DNA of 64,000 nt from Bog-756 sp963828385 (GTDB lineage: Bacteria; Actinomycetota; Acidimicrobiia; Acidimicrobiales; RAAP-2): positions 1,364,001 to 1,428,000 of the forward strand of contig CAWHEF010000002.1 of NCBI GenBank assembly GCA_963828385.1. Direction: 5' to 3'. A program made the position numbers and the translations under genes. A model generated the notes under the pieces. It did no database searches. It was not told the DNA's origin and worked only from the letters and a program-made list of their open reading frames with translations. Of this stretch, positions 42,226 to 51,200 are shown one piece after another (position 1 is the first letter of the stretch; the number at the start of each line of letters is the position of its first letter).

Positions 42226-43017
42226 ATGCCGGCGTATCTCGACATGATCATCGCCGCTCATCGGGCCGTTGCCGCCCGGGACGATCGGGATCCCGATGCC
42301 GTGCTCGAACAGGCCGCCTCGGCCGGCCCGGTGCGCCCCTTCATCGAAGGCCTAAAGTCCGCACGTTCCCGATGGGGCATCGGGCTGATCGCCGAGATTA
42401 AGCGCAGGTCCCCCTCACGCGGGGACCTCGACCCCGAGCTCGACCCGGCCATGATGGCGGCCGAGTACGAGCGCGGCGGCGCCGCCTGCCTGTCGGTCCT
42501 CACCGACCGGACGTTCTTCGGAGCCGACCCTGGCGACCTCGCCGCGGCACGGGCGGGATGTTCGGTCCCCGTGCTGCGCAAGGACTTCACCGTGAGCGCC
42601 CTCGATGTCTGCGATGCCCGCTCGATGGGTGCCGACGCCGTGCTGCTCATCGTGGCCGCTCTGGACGACGCCGAGCTGAGCGAGTTCCTCGAGGTGGCCC
42701 GCCGCTGCTTGCTCGCCGCCCTGGTCGAGGTGCACGATGACGGCGAGCTCGACCGGGCGGTCGGGGCGGGGGCCGAGCTGATCGGGGTGAACCAGCGCGA
42801 TCTCCGGACATTCGGCGTCGACCACCGCCGGGCCGAGTCCCTGGTGGCGAAGGTGCCCGACGGCGTCGTCAAGGTGGCGGAGTCCGGTATCCGGGGAACC
42901 GGGGACGTGCGCCGCCTGGCCGACGCCGGCTTCGATGCCGTGCTGGTCGGGGAGACCCTCGTCCGGTCGGATGACCGGCGCGCCGCCGTGTGCGAGCTGC
43001 TCGGGGTGGACGCGTGA
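42226..43017 (+). CDS. trpC: Indole-3-glycerol-phosphate synthase
   Basis: A 263-aa beta/alpha barrel that closes the indole ring. The signature 'IGLIAEIKRRSPSRGDL' holds one catalytic Lys. 'VPVLRKDFTVSALDV' holds the second, with 'ALVEVHDDGELDRAV', 'LIGVNQRDLRTFGVD' and 'VKVAESGIRGTGDV' completing the site. It starts the trpC-F-B-A unit and is preceded by its own promoter. Unlike the E. coli protein it is not fused to TrpF, which is the next gene. Confidence 0.96.
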   Translation: MPAYLDMIIAAHRAVAARDDRDPDAVLEQAASAGPVRPFIEGLKSARSRWGIGLIAEIKRRSPSRGDLDPELDPAMMAAEYERGGAACLSVLTDRTFFGADPGDLAAARAGCSVPVLRKDFTVSALDVCDARSMGADAVLLIVAALDDAELSEFLEVARRCLLAALVEVHDDGELDRAVGAGAELIGVNQRDLRTFGVDHRRAESLVAKVPDGVVKVAESGIRGTGDVRRLADAGFDAVLVGETLVRSDDRRAAVCELLGVDA

Positions 43018-43036
43018 CCACCGCCGCAGTCGGGAC

Positions 43037-43758
43037 ATGACCACTCCGGACGGGGTGGACCCGTTCATCAAAATCTGTGGTGTCACCAGCGAAGCCGATG
43101 CCCTGCTCGCCGTGGGGATGGGAGCGACCGCTGTCGGGTTCGTCTTCGCTCCCTCACCCCGTCAGATGGCCCCGGCCACCGTGGCCGACATCGTGAAGCG
43201 TCTCCCGCACGAGACGGTGACCGTGGGGGTGTTCCGCGACGAGTCGCCCCAGCGGGTGGTCGAGATCACCAACCGGATCGGACTGAAGGGCGTCCAGCTC
43301 CACGGGACGGAGTCACCTGACGAGACCCGGTGGGTAGCTGACCGCGTCGGCTGGACGATCAAGGCGTTCCCCGCCGGGCACCGCAACATCGACCGGTTCG
43401 AGGCCTACGGCGCGAGGACGCTCCTCGTCGACGGGACCAATCCCGGCTCGGGCGAGCTCTTCGACTGGCGGCTGGCCGAAGGGGTCGTCGATCCCGGTCG
43501 GCTGGTCGTCTCGGGCGGCCTGCGACCCGAGAACGTGGCGGCGGCGGTCGTGCACCTACGGCCCTGGGGGGTGGACGTGGCCAGCGGGGTCGAGTCGTCC
43601 CCGGGGGTGAAGGACCCAGGCAAGCTGCGCGAGTTCATCGCCGCCGCCCGCGACGGTGCCCGACAGGCGGCGTCGGCCACCGACGACGGCTACGGCGCGC
43701 CACCTGCCCCTCCGGAAGGACGGGATGGGGCGGCGACCCCGTTCGACTGGCAGGAGGA

Positions 43759-43762
<4 letters not shown>
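43037..43762 (+). CDS. trpF: Phosphoribosylanthranilate isomerase
   Basis: A 241-aa beta/alpha barrel isomerising PRA in tryptophan synthesis. The catalytic Cys is in 'FIKICGVTSEADALLAVG', and 'AVGFVFAPSPRQM', 'LKGVQLHGTESPDE', 'LLVDGTNPGSGELFDW', 'LVVSGGLRPENVAAAV' and 'GVDVASGVESSPGVKD' (catalytic Asp) all match. A stand-alone trpF is notable because many Actinobacteria lack it and use PriA. About 25 residues at the C-terminus are Gly/Pro-rich. It overlaps trpB by 4 bp. Confidence 0.95.
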
Positions 43763-44939
<1,177 letters not shown>

Positions 44940-44943
<4 letters not shown>

Positions 44944-45747
44944 ACGGCGAGCGCGCCGTGACATCGCCGGCGAGCGGGCTCGAGCGTGTGCTCGTCGAGA
45001 AGCGGCATGTCGGGCGCAAGCTGCTCGTTCCCTATCTGACGGGTGGCATGGGGGACGACTGGCTGCTCACGCTGGAAGCGGTGGCCGCCGCCGGGGCCGA
45101 CGCCGTAGAGGTCGGGATCCCCTTCTCCGACCCCATGATCGACGGTCCCACCATCCAGGAGGCCTCGCTACGGGCCCTCGAGCGGGGCACCACCCCCGAA
45201 GGCGTCCTGGGCGATCTGAGCCGGGTCGACGTCGGCATCCCCGTCGTGGTCATGACCTACTACAACATCGTCTTGCGGGCAGGCCACGAGCGTGCGGCCG
45301 GGACGATGTCCACCTCGGGGGTGAGCGGCGCCATCATCCCCGACCTGCCGCTGGAGGAGCTGGGACCGTGGGCCGAGGCCGCCGCTCCGGCCGGGATCGC
45401 CACCGTCCTCCTGGTGGCCCCGTCGACCCCGGACGATCGGATGGAGCTCATCTGCGAACGGTCTCGCGGGTTCATCTACGCCGTGGGACGGATGGGAGTG
45501 ACCGGAGAGCAGCGCCGCTCTGGCCGGCACCGCCCGGGAGGTGGCGGCCAGGGCGTCCCGCTTCGCTCCACTGCCGGTCTGTGTGGGGATCGGGGTCTCG
45601 ACACCGGACCAGGCTGCCTCAGTCTGTTCAGTGGCCGACGGCGTGGTGGTCGGCTCCGCCCTCGTCCGCAGGGTGCTCGAAGGCGGAGGGCCCGATGCCG
45701 CCGCCGCGTTCGTCTCCGACTTCCGCCGAGCGCTCGATCGGGGCTGA
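44940..45747 (+). pseudogene. trpA: Tryptophan synthase alpha chain, one frameshift
   Basis: TrpA splits indole-glycerol phosphate and passes indole to TrpB. The first part (ATG 44940 to about 45500) shows 'LLVPYLTGGMGDDWLLTLEA', 'DAVEVGIPFSDPMIDGPTIQ' with the catalytic Glu, the Asp in 'GAIIPDLPLEE', and 'FIYAVGRMGVTG'. The frame then moves +1, or loses two bases, within ACCGGAGAG at about 45495-45505. It continues as 'AALAGTAREVAARASRF' and 'LPVCVGIGVSTPDQAA' to the end at 45747. All catalytic residues are kept. A broken trpA between intact trpB and downstream genes is hard to explain biologically, so a sequence error is likely. Confidence 0.9.
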
Positions 45748-45760
45748 GCGGAGGGAGCTG

Positions 45761-45786
45761 CCTGCAGGATCGGTAAGAACTGCAGG
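45761..45786. terminator. Bidirectional hairpin between trpA and the ubiB-like gene
   Basis: CCTGCAG (45761-45767) and CTGCAGG (45780-45786) form a perfect 7-bp stem with a 12-base loop in the 40-bp gap between convergent genes. Confidence 0.5.
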
Positions 45787-45787
45787 G

Positions 45788-47443
45788 TCAGTTGCGCATG
45801 GCCCGACGCTCCCGGAGGCGGCGGATTGCGGCGCGGAGGAACGCCCATGTCCCGCGGTCCTCCTCCCGGCGCTCGAGGCGATGCCGGATCAGCTCCCGCC
45901 GCTCCTGGAGGTCACGGAAGGTGATCTCGCCTTCCTCTGTCGGGAACCCAAGGGCTGCCCGGTACCCTTCGAGGTCGATCGGACTGAGCGCCAGGTCGGC
46001 GCCCACCTCTCGCGCGATCTGCTCGCCGTGCCGCTCGGTGAAGTAGGTGACGACGGCGAGGATCTCTCCGAGGATGTCAACGTCGGGAGCCATGGTGGCC
46101 ATGGCGCTGTTGAGGAACAGGATGTCCTTGACGAAGAGCATGAGCTCCTTCGGCATGCGAGCGCCGTATCCGAGGAGTGCCTTGGTCACGTCCCGGAGCT
46201 CGGCTACCAGCTCGTCGGCGGTCAGGGTCGTCGGGTCGACCGGCGGCCGGTCGAGCCCGAGGTCGCGGATGACCGAGTCCACGTCGGCATCCGACGGGAG
46301 TGCCCCGAGGTCCCGCAGCGCCTCGACCTGCACCACCAGGTTGTTCGATGTGGCCCCCATCTGGAGGCGGAGGAACGCCAGACGCTTGCGCTCGTCGAGC
46401 CGTCCGGTGATGCCGAAGTCGAGCAGGGCGACCGTGCCGTCCCTCTGGACCAGCAGGTTCCCGCCGTGGAGGTCGCCGTGGAACACACCGTAGAGAAGCG
46501 CACCCTCGAGGAAGGAGATGAGGCTCGAGCGGAGGACGAGAGCGGTGTCGATGCCGGCGGCGCGCATGCCCGACGCGTTGCCCCATGCGAACCCGGCAAG
46601 GTGCTCCATCACGAGCACGCGCCGGGTGACGAGCTCGGGGTGGGGCCTGGGCACGACGATGGCTCGCTGCCCGGCGGCGGCGAAGACGGAGGCGAGGTCG
46701 AGCATGTTCTGGGCCTCGAGACGGAAATCGAGCTCCTCGACGATGGTCTCGGCGAAGAGCTGCACCAGCGCAGGGGGATTGGCCAGGGCGGCGATTGGGA
46801 TCCGGCCGATGAGCAGCGGCGCCAGCCACGACATGACGGCGAGGTCGAGCCGCACCAGCGATGAGACCGTCTTCCTCTGCACCTTCACGACCACCCGTTC
46901 TCCCGTGCGCAGGGTGGCCGTATGGACCTGGGCGATCGAGGCGGAGGCGAGTGGGTGGCGGTCGAACGACACGAACACTTCGGCCAGGGGGCGGCCGAGG
47001 TCCTCTTCGACTGTCCTGCGCACCACAGCGAATGGCTCGGGGGCGACCCGATCGCGCAGCAGGCGGAACTCGTCGACGAGCTCGTCGGGAAAGATCCCCT
47101 CGCCCGACGAGAGGATCTGACCGAGCTTGATGTAGGTCGGCCCCAAGCGTTCGAACGCAGGCCGGAGGCGTCGGGACAGGCCCGCTCTCGACCGGGGGGT
47201 GCCCCGGTCACGTACCGCCCAGCCGAGGAGGGCGCCGCCGAGTGTCCACGTGACGGTGAGGACCCGGAGACCGGGTGGCCTCCGACGGCGATCGACGAGG
47301 GACCGGGCGAGACGGGCGGCTTGCTCGCGGAGCACGTCGACGTGGTCGTCGGCGTCGACCGGGAACCTCCAGGGCATCGCTTCCGGGTCGACCGTCCACG
47401 GACCCTCCGCTGTGAAGGCCCCGATGGCCAGGTCGTCGTCCAC
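45788..47443 (-). CDS. ABC1/AarF/UbiB-family atypical kinase
   Basis: A 551-aa protein-kinase-like protein of the UbiB/ADCK family, which supports quinone or lipid metabolism. The diagnostic 'GPTYIKLGQILSSGEGIFPD' (KxGQ motif), the Ala-rich loop 'LASASIAQVHTATL', the ATP-site Lys in 'RVVVKVQRKTV', 'LEAQNMLDLASV', 'GVFHGDLHGGNLLVQ' and 'VALLDFGITGRLD' are all present. There is no obvious C-terminal membrane pair. GTG 47443 directly abuts the fabF stop, so it belongs to the fab operon. A link to menaquinone is possible, since this genome makes that quinone. Confidence 0.9.
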   Translation of the reverse strand: MDDDLAIGAFTAEGPWTVDPEAMPWRFPVDADDHVDVLREQAARLARSLVDRRRRPPGLRVLTVTWTLGGALLGWAVRDRGTPRSRAGLSRRLRPAFERLGPTYIKLGQILSSGEGIFPDELVDEFRLLRDRVAPEPFAVVRRTVEEDLGRPLAEVFVSFDRHPLASASIAQVHTATLRTGERVVVKVQRKTVSSLVRLDLAVMSWLAPLLIGRIPIAALANPPALVQLFAETIVEELDFRLEAQNMLDLASVFAAAGQRAIVVPRPHPELVTRRVLVMEHLAGFAWGNASGMRAAGIDTALVLRSSLISFLEGALLYGVFHGDLHGGNLLVQRDGTVALLDFGITGRLDERKRLAFLRLQMGATSNNLVVQVEALRDLGALPSDADVDSVIRDLGLDRPPVDPTTLTADELVAELRDVTKALLGYGARMPKELMLFVKDILFLNSAMATMAPDVDILGEILAVVTYFTERHGEQIAREVGADLALSPIDLEGYRAALGFPTEEGEITFRDLQERRELIRHRLERREEDRGTWAFLRAAIRRLRERRAMRN

Positions 47444-48640
47444 TTAGCCGGGAGCGATCACCAGACAGCCGTTGTGCCCGCCGAAACCGAACGAGTTGGA
47501 GAGGATGGGGGCCGGCCTCCAGGGCCGGGCGGAGCCGGCGACCACGTCGAGATGGATCTCGGGATCCGGCTCCTCGAAGCCGCCGGTCGGGGGGAGGAGG
47601 GCGCGGTCCAGGGTCAGGACCGATGCCACCGCCTCGATGGCCCCGCACGCCCCGAGTCCGTGACCGGTGATCCCCTTCGTCGAGGTCACCGGGGGAGCAG
47701 AGGGGCCGAACACCTTGAGGATGGCGTCGGCCTCCGCCCGGTCGTTGAGCGGCGTGGAGGTCCCGTGGGCGTTGATGTGCCCGATGTCGGCCGGCCGCAG
47801 CCCGGCATCCTCCATCGCCAGCTCCATGCAGGCTGCCGCACCCGAGCCGTTCGGTACCGGAGCGGTGATGTGGTACGCATCGGAGGTGCTGGCCGAGCCG
47901 GCCAGCTCGCCGTAGATGCGGGCACCGCGGGCGACAGCGTGGTCCCACGCCTCGAGGACCAGAGCTCCGGCGCCCTCGGTCATCACGAACCCGTCCCGCC
48001 GCCGGTCGAACGGTCGTGAGTGCCCCGACGTCGAGAGGGCGGTCATGTTGGAGAAGGCAGCCAGGCTGACCTGGGTCATGCCCGCTTCGGCAGCGCCGCC
48101 GATGACCACGTCGCACCGGCCGGATGCCACGAGCCTGGCCGCGTTGCCAATGCTGTGTGCACCCGCCGCGCACGCCGTCGTCACCGTCTCCGAAGGCCCG
48201 CGCCAGCCCAACCGGATCGAGACGGTGGCCGAGCCACCGTTGGCCATCATCATCGGGACCAGCCGGGGCGAGACCCGGCGGGGACCCTTCTCATGGAACA
48301 AGAGGACCTGGCTCTCCAGCGTCTCGAGCCCACCGACCCCAGTGCCGATGACCACGCCGGCCCGGTCGGGGTCCACCTCCATCTCGCCGGCGTCCTCCAT
48401 GGCCATCGAGGCCACAGCCACCGCGAATTGGGCGAAGCGGTCGACCTGGCGGGCTTCCTTGATGGAGAACCAGCGCTCGGCATCGAAGTCCGGAACCCGG
48501 CGTTCTCCTTCGGGCGGCGGGGAGTTGAGCCCGTTCCACAGTGCATCGACGCCCACCCCACAGCACGAGACAGCACCGATGCCGGTGATCGCCACCCGCC
48601 TGCCGGTGATGCCGCCCTCGGGGCCGGCGCCCAACAACAT
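47444..48640 (-). CDS. fabF: Beta-ketoacyl-ACP synthase II (KAS II)
   Basis: A 398-aa condensing enzyme that extends acyl-ACP with malonyl-ACP. The nucleophile Cys is in 'SETVTTACAAGAHSIGNAAR', the His pair in 'GHINAHGTSTPLNDRAEADA' and 'ILSNSFGFGGHNGCLVI', and the Lys in 'VTSTKGITGHGLGACGAIEA'. The N-terminus 'RVAITGIGAVSCCGVGVDAL' fits. ATG 48640 overlaps the acpP stop (ATGA). It is one of four adjacent fatty-acid synthesis genes; fabH and the acetyl-CoA carboxylase genes are not in the window. Confidence 0.95.
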   Translation of the reverse strand: MLLGAGPEGGITGRRVAITGIGAVSCCGVGVDALWNGLNSPPPEGERRVPDFDAERWFSIKEARQVDRFAQFAVAVASMAMEDAGEMEVDPDRAGVVIGTGVGGLETLESQVLLFHEKGPRRVSPRLVPMMMANGGSATVSIRLGWRGPSETVTTACAAGAHSIGNAARLVASGRCDVVIGGAAEAGMTQVSLAAFSNMTALSTSGHSRPFDRRRDGFVMTEGAGALVLEAWDHAVARGARIYGELAGSASTSDAYHITAPVPNGSGAAACMELAMEDAGLRPADIGHINAHGTSTPLNDRAEADAILKVFGPSAPPVTSTKGITGHGLGACGAIEAVASVLTLDRALLPPTGGFEEPDPEIHLDVVAGSARPWRPAPILSNSFGFGGHNGCLVIAPG

Positions 48641-48879
48641 CAGAGCTTGGCGTCGATCAGATCGAATGCCTGGCCGATCGTTTCGATGCCTTCGAGCTCG
48701 GTCTCCTCGACGGAGACGTCGAATGTCTCCTCGAGCGCCATCACCAGCTCGACCAGGTCGAGACTGTCGGCATCGAGATCCTCAGCGAAGCGCGCGTCCC
48801 TCGTCACCTTGTCGGCGGGCACTTGGAGCACCTCGACTGCGCACTCCCTGAACTTCTCGTATGCCTCGTCGTTGCTCAC
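48640..48879 (-). CDS. acpP: Acyl carrier protein
   Basis: A 79-aa acidic four-helix protein that carries growing acyl chains. The phosphopantetheine Ser is in 'FAEDLDADSLDLVELVMALE'. The sequence is typical of type II fatty-acid ACP, with 'FDVSVEETELEGIETIGQAF' after it. It lies between fabG (62 bp gap) and fabF (4-bp overlap), the usual order. Confidence 0.96.
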   Translation of the reverse strand: MSNDEAYEKFRECAVEVLQVPADKVTRDARFAEDLDADSLDLVELVMALEETFDVSVEETELEGIETIGQAFDLIDAKL

Positions 48880-48941
48880 TCGTTGCTCCTTTTGTTCGTG
48901 GGTCGATGTGGTGCCGGCGGTGGGTGCGGGCTCCCGGTCGT

Positions 48942-49706
48942 TCAGAGTCCCATGGACAGGCCGCCGTCGACGGCGAGCACGGCGCCGGTCACGTAGGCGG
49001 CTCCTTCCGAGGAGAGAAACCCCACGGCTTCGGCGATCTCTCCCGGCTGGGCAACCCTACCGAGGGGGACCTGGGACTGGAGCCCGCGGAGGTGGTCTTC
49101 TCCGAGAGCCGCGAGCATATTCGTTTCGACGAGTCCTGGCGCAATCACATTTACCGTGATCGAACGGCTTGCCACCTCTCGTGCCATGGCCCGGGCCATC
49201 CCCACCAGGCCTGCCTTGGCCGCTGCATAGTTCGCCTGTCCCGGCGAGCCCATGAAGGCCCCGACCGACGAGATGAGGACGATCCGGCCGCGATGGAGGC
49301 GAACCATCTTGGCCAACGCCCGCTTCGCCACCCGGAAGACGCCGGTGAGGTCGGTGTCGATGACCTCGGACCAGGCGTCCTCGGACATCCGCAGCACTAG
49401 CGTGTCCCGGGTCACGCCGGCGTTGGCGACGAGCACTTCCACCGGACCCCATCGCCCTTCGACGTCGCCGAACGCCTTCTCGATCTGGTCCGGGTGCGTC
49501 ACGTCGCAGCTGAGGGCGAGCACGCGGTCCGAGTCGAGCTCGTCTCCGTTCTCGATCGTGCCTGATCGCGATGCGACGGCAACACGGTCGCCTCGGTCGA
49601 GGAACCACCGGGAGCAGGCCAGCCCGATGCCGCGACCTCCGCCCGTCACCAGCACCACTCGACCCGAGCTGTCGTCGGCGCCGGTCGGGACATGGCTTTC
49701 GGTCAT
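48942..49706 (-). CDS. fabG: 3-oxoacyl-ACP reductase
   Basis: A 254-aa SDR that reduces beta-ketoacyl-ACP with NADPH. 'VVLVTGGGRGIGLACSRWFL' binds the cofactor. 'LVANAGVTRDTLVLRMSEDA' holds the conserved Asn, and 'ISSVGAFMGSPGQANYAAAK' the Ser-Tyr-Lys triad. 'VNVIAPGLVETNM' and 'YVTGAVLAVDGGLSMGL' end the fold. ATG 49706 overlaps the fabD stop (ATGA), which fixes the start. Confidence 0.95.
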   Translation of the reverse strand: MTESHVPTGADDSSGRVVLVTGGGRGIGLACSRWFLDRGDRVAVASRSGTIENGDELDSDRVLALSCDVTHPDQIEKAFGDVEGRWGPVEVLVANAGVTRDTLVLRMSEDAWSEVIDTDLTGVFRVAKRALAKMVRLHRGRIVLISSVGAFMGSPGQANYAAAKAGLVGMARAMAREVASRSITVNVIAPGLVETNMLAALGEDHLRGLQSQVPLGRVAQPGEIAEAVGFLSSEGAAYVTGAVLAVDGGLSMGL

Positions 49707-50969
49707 TCGACGCTCCCTTGGGTACGGATCCACGCCACCGGTTGTCCCTCGACGACCCGCTCGCCCCGGACGGCGAGCCAGCGCACCAGGACGCCCCTGA
49801 ACGGGGTGCGGACGTCGGTCGGCCCCACGGTGCCCACGAGGTCCCCGACCATGAGGATCGATCCGGGCTCGCTCCCGGCACCGCTGCCGGGAGCGGCGGT
49901 GGCCTCGGCCAAGGCGGAGCTCTCGAGGGCGGCCAAGCGCACGTCAGGCTCGAACACGCCCGGTGCGGGGCTGACGATCACCCGCTCGGAGGTGAAGAGG
50001 TGCTCCCCCTGGTGGGCTTGGACCGATGCCGTCCACTCGTCGGTCCCGGCCACGATGTCCATCAGCTTGTCGAGATCGCCCGGGGTCGCCACCGACACGC
50101 CCCGAGCCTCGGGCGTCGTCCGGCGGACCATGCCCGTGAGCACACCCCCGGGGCCGAGCTCGGCGATCACCGTCGCCCCTCTACCACTCAGCGTCTCGAG
50201 GGACTGTCGCCACCGGACCGGGCTGCACAGCTGGGCCGAGAGCAGGTCGGGCCATTCGTGCTGTCCGGTGTGGGCCCGGCTGTCCACGTTGGCGACGACG
50301 GGGACCTCCGGCGACGTGGAAGGTCACACTGCTCAACGTCTCGCGCAGTCGCGCCCGGGCGGGCATCATCAGCTGCGTGTGGAACGCTCCCGAGACTGGG
50401 ATCGGCAGGACCTTGCGTGCCCCGAGGCCCTTGGCCCGTTCGACAGCGGCGGCGACGCCGTCGGCGGTGCCGGCCACCACGACCTGCCCGGGGGCGTTGT
50501 AGTTAGCCACCCACACCTCGTCCTCGGTGAGCTGGCAGGCCGCCTCTGCGTCGTCGTCGGCGATCCCGATCAGCGCAGCCATCGTGCCCGGCCGCTCGTC
50601 GGCGGCTGTCTGCATGGCGTTACCCCGGTCGAGCACCAGAGTCGTACCGTCGGCAAGCGAGAGGGCACCGGAGGCGACGAGCGCCGAGTACTCGCCGAGG
50701 CTGTGACCGGCGCAGGCTCCGGGGAGGAGCCCGAGGCGCTCGACGGCGTCGAGGACGATGAGGCTCATGACGAACGTCGCCAGCTGCGCGTTTGCGGTCC
50801 TCGTGAGCTCTTCCATCGGGGCGTCGAGGAGCAGGCCGGTCATATCCTTGCCGGCGACCTCGGCCGCTTCGGCGGCCACCTCCCAGGAGGGATGATCGAT
50901 CCACGCATGGCCCATTCCCGCCCGTTGCGAACCCTGACCGGGGAAGGTGAAGGCCAACACCCTGCTCAC
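49703..50969 (-). pseudogene. fabD: Malonyl-CoA:ACP transacylase with C-terminal lipoyl-like domain, one frameshift
   Basis: FabD loads malonyl groups on ACP. The N-terminal part has 'FTFPGQGSQRAGMGHAW', the nucleophile Ser in 'CAGHSLGEYSALVASGALSL' and the His in 'VSGAFHTQLMMPARARLRE'. One extra base at about 50309, within CCTCCGGC, shifts the frame; reading resumes as 'EVPVVANVDSRAHTG' and 'AELGPGGVLTGMVRRTTPE'. About 105 residues beyond a normal FabD follow (about 421 in all), with 'VIVSPAPGVFEP' and 'DVRTPFRGVLVRWLAVRGER', like a biotinyl/lipoyl domain but with no Lys at all. GTG 50969 or 50960 is the start; AGGAG eight bases upstream favours 50960. Confidence 0.87.
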
Positions 50970-51200
50970 TCCTCTCGCATGATCGCGGCCCCGAACTGCC
51001 CCGTGAGGACCAGGCGGACAAGTGTGGCATGGCCGTCGACCGACGTCGCTTGCCCGTGGTCACCATGGAGATGCCCGGCCTGGAGGCCGAAGCGCTCATC
51101 CGACCTGGCGAGGCTACTCCTTCCCTCCACGCGTTCCGCGCCTGGGACGACCATCGTCAGAGATGGAACAGGTTCTGCTGGCCGAACACCCTGGCGTTCG

